Source: Nemertoderma westbladi (taxonomy: Eukaryota; Xenacoelomorpha; Nemertodermatida; Nemertodermatidae). Taken from it: a DNA stretch of 46,399 bases. Position 1 is the stretch's first letter. Each line of letters starts with the position of its first letter. The notes beneath the pieces are model-generated. The model was not told the DNA's origin. It saw nothing but the letters and a program-made list of their open reading frames with translations, and ran no database searches. Where the stretch lies: the NCBI GenBank assembly GCA_032718475.1, contig JAUCBJ010008321.1, positions 1 through 46,399 of the forward strand. The letters are read 5' to 3'. The translations under genes were made by a program, and so were the position numbers. This document shows, piece by piece, positions 36,301-46,334 of the stretch.

Positions 36301-36387
36301 CTGTGTTGCTATAAACAACCTGTTTATAGAAGGAATGTCTTGGGATTCCATTACTTTCGTAAATTGCTCTTCTGGTGATGAATCCAT
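28770..36387 (-). CDS. NCAPG2: condensin-2 complex subunit G2
   Basis: NCAPG2 is the HEAT-repeat G2 subunit of condensin II, which acts in the nucleus with SMC2/SMC4, NCAPH2 and NCAPD3 to compact chromosomes. Three exons join in phases 0 and 1 into 1126 codons, near the human length of about 1,140. Blocks recognisable from vertebrate NCAPG2 include GRRFLSFVFNYL, QPGVDALLLRLY, FPIRDP, the VEYWN-like EYWNIVPLKEILYRL region, PNAARRFYSFVH, and LISGMLEAVAILWVRI in the last exon. The long soluble protein has no signal peptide or membrane segment. The oddity is intron 2, which opens with about 60 tandem copies of the exon 2 end with its donor. Intron 1 holds Penelope-like tails, and intron 2 also holds a SINE. 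Confidence 0.93.
30628..30950 (+). mobile_element. tRNA-derived SINE in NCAPG2 intron 2
   Basis: A tRNA-like head (about 30633-30703) has a box A-like TGATCTAGTGGTGACA and a perfect box B, GGTTCGATCCC. The body carries a ~57-bp internal tandem duplication around GGAAGGGTTTACTGTGGAAG. It is flanked by 15-bp direct repeats, ATAATCATATGTTTA, at 30613-30627 and 30951-30965. It is antisense to NCAPG2. The tail is not poly-A. Confidence 0.87.
30966..31584. other. unique part of NCAPG2 intron 2
   Basis: Nothing recognised apart from the junction with the minisatellite at its right end. Confidence 0.55.
31585..34104 (-). repeat. 42-bp minisatellite of duplicated 5' splice sites in NCAPG2
   Basis: Sixty units of exactly 42 bp run without an indel: 59 intervals between the donor at 34068 and the last at 31590. 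On the minus strand each unit holds AAGGAGAATGTACCAG|GTGA, so nearly every unit has a CAG|GTGAGT or CAG|GTGAGC donor. In the NCAPG2 frame each unit reads GEWEQGEAAKENVP. The seventh unit has a TAG at 33828-33826, after a change of AAGGAG to AAATAG. Past the last unit the DNA continues into unique intron (GTGAGTTGTAAAG). The long open frames crossing this block in other frames on both strands are artefacts of a stop-free repeat of 3n length. Confidence 0.97.
34068..34551 (-). CDS. NCAPG2: NCAPG2 exon 2, ending in the first unit of the splice-donor array
   Basis: The pyrimidine-rich acceptor CTTCTTTAAG|GGC joins in phase 0; the spacing from the junction Lys to the KVETVR block equals that in human NCAPG2. 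The first donor, CCAG|GTGAGT, lies at 34068/34067, in phase 1. The exon end encodes EEQEQGEAAKENVP, and that segment is what the downstream array repeats. Donors in the next five units would each add 14 in-frame residues. Confidence 0.9.
34900..35020 (-). repeat. two Penelope-like 3' tail fragments in NCAPG2 intron 1
   Basis: Read on the minus strand, two partial copies carry CAATTGA...AGGTTACAGAG and AACCAAAACAATAAACGAT. These match the sequence directly after the Penelope-like stop codon at 46334. Confidence 0.65.
35113..36387 (-). CDS. NCAPG2: NCAPG2 exon 1
   Basis: 425 codons from the ATG at 36387, ending in phase 0 at AAG|GTTTGT. It covers the N-terminal half with the QPGVDALLLRLYAPFLWRSL block. 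No upstream in-frame ATG suits better. Confidence 0.93.
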
Positions 36388-36583
36388 TTTAGGTTAGAGA
36401 TTCGAACAATAGAACGGGGCCCACGGCCCAACCGAATATTGCAGTATGCTGGTATTGGAATAATAATATTAATACGGTATATGTATCATTAGCAGTGCCG
36501 GTAGCACTTTAATTTGATACTGTAGTGCAGTATCAAAGTATGCAGTAGTGCAGTAGTGGGCCTATTAGTTTTACAGTAGGTAT

Positions 36584-37167
36584 CAGGGCTGGCAAAGTAG
36601 GTTTTTTAGCACCTAGGTTTTTTTTAAATCACCTACTTTTGAAAATTGCATCAAAAATAGGTTTTTTAGGTTTTTTTAGTTAAATTTACTTTAAAATACA
36701 GAAATAGGGGTGCTTTGCCTTTTGGGACAACTTCACTTTGCCCGATATTTTCTTGATCAACATAAACACTGTTTGTCAGCAATTAATTAATTAATTAATA
36801 ATAAATTTTTGTGCTAACTGTACTAGGCAATACTATATAGAGCATTAATAGGAGATTCTAACAGTATACATTTTATAGCTGTAGCGCTGTAGGCCTATTG
36901 CCTATAGCCAGATAGTAGTATAGCAGATAGTGCTAATGCTAATTATACCAGTATACACATGCATCCTCTATACACTATAATCAGATAATCGAATTTGTTC
37001 AAATTATATTAATTATAGAATTTTGTAATATCTATATACGGATATAACTGCAGAACTGTATAACAGTATAATAAAAAACCTTAAAAACCTAAAAAACCTT
37101 TAGGTTTTATTAAAAAACCTAAGCAAAAAACCTAAACCTATTTTTTTTTAGGTTTTTTCCACCCCTG
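36584..37167. mobile_element. hAT-type MITE
   Basis: The left end CAGGGCTGGCAAAGTAGG and right end TTTTTTCCACCCCTG are inverted, with the CAGGG(G/C)TGG hallmark of hAT elements. An exact 8-bp duplication, GTAGGTAT, flanks it (36576-36583 and 37168-37175). Internal AGGTTTTTT and AAAAAACCT runs near both ends are subterminal repeats. No transposase is encoded. Confidence 0.85.
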
Positions 37168-37289
37168 GTAGGTATATCACTATATGAACAGCACGAGCAC
37201 AGTAACTCACATGATTAAAGGTACTAAGGCCTATAAATTAAATAAGGATATGATATTGAACATTTAAGTACGTATAGTATCAGTACGGA

Positions 37290-37497
37290 CTACGGAGGAC
37301 TACGTAGGACAGTCAATTACAGTAGGACGAACAGACGAAGCTAGTGCAGTAGTGCTAAGGGTACCAGTACGTAGGACTACGTAGGACAGTCAATTACAGT
37401 AGGACGAACAGACGAAGCTAGTGCTAAGGATACCAGTACGTACGACTACGGAGGCAGGGAGGACAGTCAATGACAGTAGCACGAAGCTAGTGCTAAG
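37290..37497 (+). repeat. 77-bp tandem repeat, about 2.7 copies
   Basis: Units start at about 37301, 37378 and 37447 with TACGTAGGACAGTCAATTAC and contain GACGAAGCTAGTGC. The third unit is diverged and incomplete. Confidence 0.8.
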
Positions 37498-37499
37498 TG

Positions 37500-38780
37500 C
37501 AAAATGAAGTGCTAGTGCATACAGTAACTAAAAGCATGAAAAGGCCTAGAGCAAACTACCGAAAATACGAATACAACAGTACAGCAGTAGTAATACAGTA
37601 ATATGTAATACCGGTACTATACTAATGTCGAATATAGTATTATAGGCCTAGTTCTGTAGTTATAGAACATTATTTTATTTGAAAAATACTACAATTTTTC
37701 TTACTATTAATTTTTTTAAAAATTCGCCTGGGACACCGGGCCTACCACCTACTGCTGTACTGTATTCCATATTCAAGTACCCGCATTACAGCATTACTGT
37801 ATTACACGTTCGTGGGGCCTTCGCGCAGCACGAGGTCCAGTTATGAGATACAAATTAAAATTAAGCGACTGTATCACAAAATCAGGTTTTGAGAAATTTA
37901 CCCACACCACCAATCAATCGGTTGCAGGTACAAATGAAATACACATTGCAGTTACTAAAATAAAAGTGGCGCATATTATTGTACATTTACAACAACAATT
38001 ATATAAATGCAATATGCCTGATCCCTATTAATGTACTTTGTACCGCCAATTCTGTAATTCAATAACGCAAAGCCGCGTTTACTGTACAGCAGCACGTAAT
38101 ATATTTGATACTTATTATACTAACTAAACTAACAAACCGCAAGGCCTACTTACCGAAATAAATTAACTTTCAGTTAAATACAATATACTTGTTTGCTCTG
38201 TAAAAATTTTAATTAAAAACAATCCTGCCATTTAATATACCTAATATATACCTAATATATAATTATTATACCTAATATACCTATACCTATACCTAATATA
38301 TAATTATTATACCTAAATTGCGTAAGCAGTATGAATTGGAATGAAATTGTGAAATAATTTATTTAAACTATTATGTACATTTAGATTAAATAATAATACA
38401 GTAAGTTGGCCTACAGAAATAAACATTGATATTCGGAACAGTAAAACAATTATTTATTTCATTCATTCAACTAACCAGAGAGACTCTTCGTGGCTCGCCC
38501 CACAGTATTAAGATTATAAAATTGTATGTACGTACAGTTTCAGTAGGCCCTACCTGCCTACTACAGTACAATACTACCAGACTGCCAGAACTCCTTTTTA
38601 CCGGTCCACATTGACATTGTAGCTCGTCATGCTGTCAGCCTGTCTGTAACTGTCCTGTATGGCAGGGGTAGAAATATCTTACCGGTATACACAATTTACT
38701 TTCATTTTCTTAATGTGTGAGCTGCGAGTGCTGAAATATTTGTTTACTTTTCTTATCTGATTTTTGGAAAAATAGCAATG
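37500..38780. other. AT-rich intergenic stretch
   Basis: No gene is supported. A short degenerate run of CCTAATATATA lies at about 38230-38310. Confidence 0.55.
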
Positions 38781-38789
38781 CAACGGAGT

Positions 38790-39056
38790 CACTTTCTTAA
38801 AAAAAACAAGCGCGAAATCGCGCAAAGGTCCGCGTCTACTAACAGACTTACGCATGAACTGTCTCCTTGAATGGCTTTACTACCAATCTTACAACAAAAA
38901 ACATTCACCGGAATGGGGGGATTGAACTCTCGGTCCCTAGAGATTCCAAGTCCCACGCTCTGCCAACTGAGCCACTGGCAGACTGGGGCCATATCAAGCC
39001 TTAATACCAAAACCCAACGAGAAATTAGCAACACCAACAACAACAAACAACAGCAA
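38790..39056 (-). mobile_element. tRNA-derived SINE-like insertion
   Basis: On the minus strand at about 38925-38996 a tRNA-like sequence has box A TGGCTCAGTTGGCAGAGC, with a sound D stem (GCTC/GAGC), and box B GAGTTCAATCCC. The T stem does not pair well, so a functional tRNA is unlikely. The insertion is bounded by the 9-bp direct repeat CAACGGAGT (38781-38789 and 39057-39065). A CAA-rich stretch lies at the high-coordinate end. Confidence 0.6.
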
Positions 39057-39065
39057 CAACGGAGT

Positions 39066-39896
39066 GAATACTAGAGGTCTCGCTACGCGGACCTAAAAAC
39101 TGGGCTGTCATCTCTTTACTGTGGCTCGAAATATCCCAAAATGTATTCTCTACTAAAAATAATTATCCTTCCATAATAAATTGGGTTTATGTGAAAAATA
39201 ATGTTATAGGCCTACTACCCTAATCACATACCTTATAGGCCTACACAACACATACTGATCAATTATTATTGGGAGCTATTGTAACAACGCAAAACAAGTT
39301 TCAGTAGGCCTATATAATATAAAGTAGCTTAGATGAACTGTATACGAAACCAGGCCGTATTTACAAGCCAAATATCACAGGTGTTAATTTAACTTAGGCC
39401 TAAAAGTCTTACATCCTCAAACTGTCCTCACTGTAAGCTGATTTAATGAGACCGTTAAAATTACTCAACCGTAAATCATTTTAATAATGGAGAATTAATG
39501 ATTGACGCGGTATAATTCGTAATTAATACTGTACATCGCCTTTAGGCAGTTGATGGGAACAGAAAAGGTTTCATAGAATTAACTATTACAGTATATTATA
39601 CAGTAGCTTATCTGCCAGCACTACCTTGGAATGTGGAATCATTATTTTATTCGAAAATTGTTACATTACAATTTAACTCAAGATTACAACTTTCCACGAT
39701 ACAACTGTATTTTAATATCGAAGTAATGTCGACTTAAACATTTTTTGACTGTATGCAGGCCTAATTAGTATGAAAAGAGAGTATTTATCTGAATTATCAA
39801 TTTAATCAATTTTTTTAAATAAATATTCGTTTTGTAGTTGTATAATAATTGTGAAACAAACAAACTTTACAGAACTCGTCGCAGTTTTTTTTATTT
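39066..39896. other. AT-rich intergenic stretch
   Basis: No gene or element recognised. Confidence 0.55.
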
Positions 39897-39966
39897 GCAC
39901 CTTGGTGTAGCGGTTGCACTTAATTCACATATCTTGGATGTCGAGGGTTCAACCGCCGCAAGTGGG
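39897..39966 (+). repeat. tRNA-derived sequence (SINE head or tRNA relic)
   Basis: Box A-like TTGGTGTAGCGGTTGCAC and box B-like GGGTTCAACC are spaced as in a tRNA. Stems are degenerate. No flanking duplication was found. Confidence 0.5.
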
Positions 39967-40637
39967 CCAATATAGTTTTCGTTTCGGCACGAATGCTTTG
40001 AAGGGTGTAGCAAGGGCGCATCCTTAAATGATAGTTTAATGAGCACTGTACTTTTTTACTTTTTAGTTTTACTAAATGACTTTTTTTATTTTTTTTGGTT
40101 CCACGTTCGAGACACATGCTAAATTAATTCCCATAATAATATCAAGCCATTCTGTTGAACCAATTCCTCAGAGGAAGCGTAATAGTCCAATGTATTGACA
40201 AACACACGTGCCTTTAACCCTGTATATGTGCTTACCTATCTATTCTCAAAAATACTGTACAAAAAATTTAGCCACCTTATACTTAGTCCAGCTTCTTAGA
40301 GGAAATGCGATATTAAGATAGGTTAAATTTTACGGTGATCTAGTATTTTTTTTTAATTCCTATTAAACAGTATTTTTTGTGAATTTAAAATCCACATTAT
40401 TATTGGCTAATTATTTAACCGTCCTGTTTAAATGCAACTCACAAGAAAATACCCGCCTTTACGGCAGTACGGTGTTACAGTACAGTACAGTACTAACTGG
40501 GGGGCTACTACAGTAGTAATTACCATCAATCACGCACTAATCATTAGCCGCAAGAGCCCGCCCCTATCCGATTTCACGCACTAATGGTCCCATTGATAAC
40601 CCACAGGGAGGGAGCTATGGACAATGTTATCTGATCT

Positions 40638-40711
40638 GATTGGATGAGGTGCTTTGTAGGTTCCTATTGCGCAGTGATTTGGCCCCAGTGTATATACCCA
40701 ACTCTGATTGG
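40638..40711 (+). promoter_or_regulatory. possible core promoter upstream of Wnt11
   Basis: A TATATA at 40691-40696 lies between two inverted CCAAT boxes (GATTGG at 40638 and 40706). A Wnt11 transcript could start here with a long 5' UTR or a noncoding first exon, but I cannot link it to the coding exon at 42185. Apart from this and the repeat at 41330, 39970-42184 shows nothing clear. Confidence 0.2.
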
Positions 40712-41329
40712 TAGGACTGGTAGATATACAATAAACCATTGATAGCGAGCCCTTAGATCAGTTAGTAGAGGAACGATTTGGGATTTACCGCTTAGCCAAG
40801 TTCTTGTGATACTTAGAAATTTTTTCTTTCATTATTCGTAAAAAACAGAAAGTTATTGTAATTCAAAGTCGATGAGATAATATCGATTATTAGCTCTATT
40901 AGGAATGGTTAATTGGTTGAGTTAGTTGTCGTGGTATATTAAACTAATTTGCCTAATAGTTCAAAACGTAATTCTTAAACTTTTACAAGTATTTCCGGTG
41001 ATTAAACTTTTGTACCAGTACTGTAAATATTTAATTGTCGAATTGTATTTATTATTCAATACATTTATTATTCCGCAAAAATCTGCTTAAATATCTGCTT
41101 AATTATTTTATTCTAAAATTTAACCTACAATACTTTATCGCTCAGCATCAGTCTATGGTGCTATGGTAATTGTATTAGACTTAATTTTCCGCTGTGAAAT
41201 TATATTTGAAGTGTATGGTTGAGGAGTGAGTATCACTGATGGGGAGGAGGGGACTTTCAACGCAATAAAATTTAATCCATCTAATTGTCGGCAAATAACG
41301 GCTGATTACTCCAAAAAATAAAACTGTAA

Positions 41330-41398
41330 CCTGTTCTATTGACTTTAGTTTATATTTTTGGTTAGAATAACGCGACACTGTAACCTGTTCCTTTCTCT
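41330..41398 (-). repeat. Penelope-like 3' tail fragment
   Basis: On the minus strand it shows AGAGAAAGGAACAGGTTACAG and TTCTAACCAAAA, then AAAGTCAATAGAACAGG. It is related to the tails at 16388 and 46333. Confidence 0.6.
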
Positions 41399-42184
41399 AA
41401 ATTGGTAATATAACATTGAGGCGGGATATTAATTCGCCGAGATGGGATTTGCGTCAAATTTTCCCCCCTGTATCTAATGTCATGGTCAAAGTGCAGTGCA
41501 CACTAAGGTCCGGGTCTCACATGATCTTTCTACTTTCAAATAACTACGTCCCGGTTCGGACATAAACATTCAACGTTAAGCCCATCAAACATCATTGAAT
41601 TGCACTTAAATCAAGGCTAGAGATGATTGCCTTCAACATTAAAGTAAGATAGAACATATAGAATTATATGTTTTTGTCGGTTTATTTCATCGACACCTAT
41701 AAAATCAACCAATTTGTGGACTAGGACTTCTCAACTGGAACGATAACTAAATATTTTCTTAAACGATATTTATGTGACCATAAAAAACAACTTCTGTTTG
41801 TAAATTTTTTTTAAATCTTCATAAATCGATGAAGAAGGCCAGGTAATTTTTCCAGAATTGCTGATGAATGATAAACAAATCAATTGAGTGATTGAAGCCA
41901 GCCAGAGGCCCAGGTACAATACTATTACAAAATATAAATCTTTTGGATTTAGTGACGAGCAAATCCGATTAAATTGATTGCTTCTTAGATTGGTACAGTT
42001 CGTGAGCGTTGACTAGTCTCACTGCACGCCATATAACGTAGGGGAGGGATCCCATCCCACGCTGCTGGGACCAGCTACAGGCTTGGAACGCAGCAGAAAG
42101 TATCGATTTACCTGTGTTTGTAAGCTTTTAGATATTATAACCCTGGAGATATAATTGGCCTTTCAGAATATTTCCCCGTAAATA

Positions 42185-42303
42185 ATGCATTATTCATATG
42201 GTAGGGGGATGCATCTGAGGCTGCAGCTACTCACTGGGTGCGTGATTGTGTTGGGGATATCGTATGTGGCAGCCCACCACGTCAACGGTTCACATTCGAC
42301 AAG
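42185..42303 (+). CDS. WNT11: Wnt11 exon 1, signal peptide
   Basis: An ATG at 42185 and a second in-frame ATG at 42209 precede a hydrophobic core (LLTGCVIVLGISYVAA). The donor is uncertain: AAG|GTTGCC at 42303 is weak but gives phase 2, which fits exon 2. GTATGT at about 42261 has the same phase but would cut the signal peptide. Confidence 0.6.
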
Positions 42304-43192
42304 GTTGCCTCATTATAACTCCAATTTATTTTTTTTATTTCATTCATTTTATTTTATTAAAACTTTGCTCGCGTATTTTTATTTAGTAACTTGAAGATTA
42401 AAATTAGAATTTAATATTTTCGTTTTTTATATTTGATCTATATTTCATATTGGACAGAATATTTACTCACAACAAACTGAATGTTAGTATTCTATAGAGG
42501 AATGATGCATTCTCCCTGCGGATGGAAAATGTTCTACTGGATTCCATTAGAAATTCTTATTCTAACTTTCATTCTCGTACAACACAATTCATATGTTCAC
42601 TCAATAAAATGGCTGTAAGTTTAATTTAATGTAATTATTTTTTAAATATTAAATTGTAATAATTTACAGTATTTGAATTAAGGTTTTTAAGGTGATTTGA
42701 GAGAAGGATAAAATCAACTGGTGTGGAGAAGATCTCAACAAATTTTATATTTTATATTCATTTGATGTTTTGCCAGGGAGTTTAGTAAAAATATGTAGTA
42801 CTCCATACTCTCCCTTAAATATTAAATAATTCAATATTATTATTAATTGCTGTGGAGAAAATCAAAGGTTTTTTTATCATATTAGATAATTATGAATAGT
42901 GAAACATACGTTTGTTTTACAGCCTTATATAATAATTACTATTATATTTTTTCAAGGGAAATAATGCACGCCAATGATAATTCTACGTGGGATTTTCCGG
43001 AGCATTGCAAACAAGTACCGAGTCTCTTGTCGAAACAACGGAAGATGTGTCGTCGTAACGTTGACATCATGAAGAGTCTGGAGGTGGCTGGCGACGTCAT
43101 AACCAACGAGTGTTTGCATCAGTTCAAACACAAGAGATGGAATTGTTCGACTATACGATTCGCACCGAACTTCTTACCAGATTTGAATCGCG
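42185..43192 (+). CDS. WNT11: Wnt11-family ligand, first two coding exons (partial)
   Basis: Wnt11 proteins are secreted, lipid-modified ligands mostly acting through non-canonical signalling. The signal-like N-terminus (exon 1) and exon 2 give 118 codons. Exon 2 has HCKQ, a CRRN block, the pan-Wnt RWNCST, and FAPNFLPDLNRG; the last lines up with human WNT11 APNYLLDLERG and ends at the same intron position. An N-glycosylation site (NST) is present. The remaining exons, starting with the RESAF-like block, were not found up to 46399, so the next intron exceeds 3.2 kb. A more distant Wnt subfamily is possible but less likely. Confidence 0.85.
42957..43192 (+). CDS. WNT11: Wnt11 exon 2
   Basis: The acceptor is TTTTTTCAAG|G. 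The exon ends in phase 1 at G|GTTAGT directly after DLNRG, the conserved Wnt11 exon boundary. An upstream acceptor at 42922 would run into a stop. Confidence 0.86.
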
Positions 43193-43440
43193 GTTAGTGA
43201 ATACAAATTAGTATAATACTAGCCCTCCACACACAGATTGATGAGAAGTTTGAGGTCTCTTTACCGCCATTCTCTTAAACAAAAGTTACGTCACATCCTG
43301 CAGGGCGATGCTCGGTTTTATCAAAGGGTCGTACATTTAATCATGTTGTAATATGAGAATCACAGGATGTATTCTCATATTTCTTGCGAAATGTTGAGCA
43401 ACTTATTTTTTTCCCTACCATAGTTAGTTTAGGCTAAAAG
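43193..43440. other. intron sequence after Wnt11 exon 2
   Basis: Nothing recognised. Confidence 0.5.
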
Positions 43441-43443
43441 CGG

Positions 43444-43736
43444 TTGGGTGCAACCTTCGCCCGCGTCCAACCTTCGCCCGCGTCCAACCTTCGCCCGCAA
43501 GACAATATTCGCCCGCGAGCAACCTTCGTCCAATACAATTTGTGTTAGTAACCATTTTTAGTTACCAATTGAGGGAAAGGAGCAGGTTAAAGAGACGGCT
43601 TTTTCTAACCAAAATAATAATTTTTTAGTGGGCGAAGGTTGCTCGCGGGCGAAGTTTGCCTGCGGGCGAAGGTTTCCGCCGGGCGATAGTTGCTCATTTT
43701 GAGGGCGAAGATTGGACGCGGGCGAAGATTGCTGCG
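43444..43736. repeat. inverted 17-bp minisatellite arms around a Penelope-like tail
   Basis: The left arm (about 43450-43532) repeats AACCTTCGCCCGCGTCC; the right arm (about 43628-43736) repeats the inverse GGGCGAAGGTTGCTCGC and variants. Between them, at about 43563-43617, sits a + strand copy of the tail AATTGAGGGAAAGGAGCAGG...TTCTAACCAAAA. Confidence 0.8.
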
Positions 43737-43889
43737 TACCGCTAAAAGCGGGGTGCGGGGGTAACACAATACTAATTCCCAATTTATTTCATTTTATTTT
43801 ATTATTATTTCTATTACTAATAATGCTAATGTTCAATAAAGTATATGCGGATCACTTTCAATTTCATTTTTTCCTTAGTAAAATTGATT

Positions 43890-44400
43890 TTTCATAGCAA
43901 CAAGGTAACCATTGGAGGGTTGTTCTATTTTCCAGTTTCCATGACTACCGTTGTAAACAGACGTTTTGATACCATTCAAGTCTATATGAATAACTATATT
44001 TGTAAGAAAACCATAACAGATAGAAATTTGAGGTTTTTCAAATAAACTATAACGGCCATAACGGAGCCAACTGTGGTTAATCAGAAAATACAGTTACCAT
44101 GGCAACCATGCTAAACAGATGTTCAAATAGATTAAATGATAATGTAAAGCATAAGGTTAAGGTATTACGACTTGGGACCAACCCCTACCCCAACTATATC
44201 ACTTATTCTGCATCCAATTTATGTTGTTCTATTTCTCAGTTTCCATGACAACCACTGCAAATCGATCATTTGGGCATAGACTACACAATAATATATGAAA
44301 TGAAACGCGGTATGTGTCATCTGAACATCAATCTGGATCATTTTTTATTGCTTATTATTAAATTTACAATTTCAGTAATCTCTAGTTTCCATGGCAATAG
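43890..44400 (-). mobile_element. inverted, diverged relative of the X-box-bearing element
   Basis: On the minus strand it matches internal parts of the 23730-27566 elements, including CTTGGGACCAACCCCTACCC on the + strand at about 44169. X-box-like sites start at 43935, 44093 (GTTACCATGGCAAC), 44239 and 44385, spaced 158, 146 and 146 bp. The ends are not preserved. Confidence 0.75.
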
Positions 44401-44504
44401 GAGTTAAATAAATCAGAAAAATTCCATAAATTTTTTGTTATTTCATCCAGAGCATAATTTAATGGGGATTTCAAATCTGAAAACCACTGAGAGAAAATGT
44501 AAGA

Positions 44505-44635
44505 CTGCCAGACAGTCAACCGACCGACGACCCGACTAGATTCCACCAAATATTAATACTGATATCGGCAAAGAAATCAGCGACCCCGAAAACTCCCGTG
44601 AATATAATTTTAGCTCGGTGGTGCGCTCCCTTCCT
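44505..44635 (+). repeat. dispersed CTGT-core repeat arm
   Basis: CAGACAGTC-rich sequence and then GAAATCAGCGACCCCGAAAA and a GCTCGGTGG end, as in the family at 10.7-12.2 kb. Confidence 0.65.
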
Positions 44636-44639
44636 GTCA

Positions 44640-45387
44640 GACACTATTCCTCTCGTATTAAATGTACAACATGTGAGTTTGTTGTTATCTCTGTAAGATT
44701 TACAACTGCTGCCACTGACCGCTTTGGTTTCAATGTTAAATATAGTGCGGTTGGGCCGAGTGGGGTTTGGATTTGTTCTGGATTAATGTGAGCCTGGAAG
44801 GGTGTATAGAGCTTGCTATCATTGCTTGAGTGTTAGGGCGCTGAGTGTCAGGTCTGTTGCAGGTATATGGTTTATTTGTCGCACTGAAGTTACATTCATT
44901 ATGGCGCTGCTGATATAGTGCTTGGTCATGTAGTCTGCTACCTGGCTTGTACGTGACATTATTGGTTCAATTAGTATGGTTTGTTGGTTATGTGTCAATT
45001 CCCGACTAGTTATGCCTCCATTCCCGACTAGTTATGCCAGGGGGCCAGAAACCAGGTTTAATTACCTTATCCTTATCCGATAAGTTTACAACTATATGGG
45101 CATTGTATGAGTCAGTGCTCCTGTTTATTCGCATTGTGATCCGATAAACCTTAATATTCCTCAGTGCCAGGTAGTTAGTTATGTCACTTTCACCATTCTT
45201 TCTATCAATCTCGTTGATGAAGATAGAAGCACGCTGGAAATATTGCGCCCCTTGAAGGGATTTAAGTATCTTCTCAGATGAGGCAGTGGACATAGGTGAG
45301 TATTTTGTTACAGTTACACTATAAAGTTTAAACGAACGGATGAAGTGGTAGGCATTCACCAGCGGCAGCATAGTGTAAAGATGATAA
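44640..45387 (-). pseudogene. fragment of a LINE: ORF1 end and ORF2 start
   Basis: The minus frame ending at 45006 closes with SDKDKVIKPGFWPPGITSREW, like the C-terminus of LINE ORF1 proteins. About 320 bp further on the same strand (44690-44635), a frame reads LTCCTFNTRGIVSDRK, like the start of an apurinic-endonuclease ORF2. Both parts are cut off: ORF1 by the A-rich run at 45388-45424 and ORF2 by the dispersed repeat. The family is unassigned. Confidence 0.45.
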
Positions 45388-45424
45388 AAAAATAAAAATA
45401 AAAAAAAAAAATAAAAAAAAAAAT
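45388..45424 (+). repeat. A-rich tract
   Basis: A run of A with occasional T at the junction between the LINE fragment and the Penelope-like element. Confidence 0.85.
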
Positions 45425-46334
45425 ATCCACCATTGAATACTCCCACACATCACTCCCATTCCTTGACGTCTTGACACAGATTAACAACGAAACACTAACA
45501 ACTACATTATACAAAAAACCAACTAGCAATAAACTCCCGATCCACTACAATAGCTTCCATGATAAGAAATTACTACTATCCGTAATTCGTAGCCAACTCC
45601 TACGCATCCACCGCAGATGTAGCGAGTCTAACGACTATACCAAACTCAGAGACGAATTCCTTGGCGAATGTCTACTCAGGCAGTACCCCCAGAACCTCCT
45701 TAACAAACTTAGACATTGGACTCCCCAAACTAGACCTAAAGACACTAACTCGAAACCCACATTTTACCTATCCACTAACCAACAGATGAAGGGCATATTC
45801 CAAAATACTGTACGTAGATACTCCAAAAACTACGATCTTGACATCAACATTAATGTAGTCACGAAGAACCCCACATCACTAGGACAAATACTAACCAGAA
45901 ATAAAACTCAATCGCAAACACACACAAATAACACCACTAATGAGCCATGTAACTCTAGCCGCTGCCTTACATGCAAAACTATCACTAACATACAACAGAC
46001 ACCATGGGGTGAAAAGATAAAAGGACACTATACATGTAAGTCCCACACTGTATGTTACTTGGCCTGGTGCCACTGCCACCCTACTCTATACTACATAGGC
46101 CAAACGAGACAGAAACTTCACGAACGCTTTAATGGACACCGCAACAACATACGACACTACCCCTCACGAGCCAATGACGGAAAAACACACGAAGACATAC
46201 TCCTAGCTAGGCACATATACGGTTGTGGTTTAGAAAATCTACGCACCGCAACCATAAAACAATCCACAAACATACCCGAACTACTAGCGACGGAAGCTAA
46301 CCTAATCTATACATACAACCCCCCACTTAACTAA
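45425..46334 (+). mobile_element. 5'-truncated Penelope-like element: RT end and GIY-YIG endonuclease
   Basis: The frame is open from about 45430 (upstream of the first ATG-like codon), starting in the FLDVL block near the end of the Penelope RT. It continues through TTLYKKPT to the Cys linker (CNSSRCLTC). The GIY-YIG nuclease follows, with VCYLAWC as the GIY strand, YYIGQT as the YIG strand, catalytic Arg in LHERFNGH, and Glu in LLATEANLI. The stop is at 46332-46334. The RT catalytic core is missing, so the copy cannot move by itself; the endonuclease part looks intact. Confidence 0.85.

Noticed and set aside
37843-38031. 62-residue plus frame
   Set aside because: No family features, no splice context, and a length expected by chance.
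38925-38996. Functional tRNA gene on the minus strand
   Set aside because: The D stem is good but the T stem does not pair, and the sequence lies in an insertion with a 9-bp duplication, so it is probably SINE-derived.
45006-45446. Complete 146-residue minus-strand gene
   Set aside because: Its first third crosses the A-rich tract and the Penelope-like element in antisense. Only the C-terminal part looks protein-like, as a LINE ORF1 fragment.
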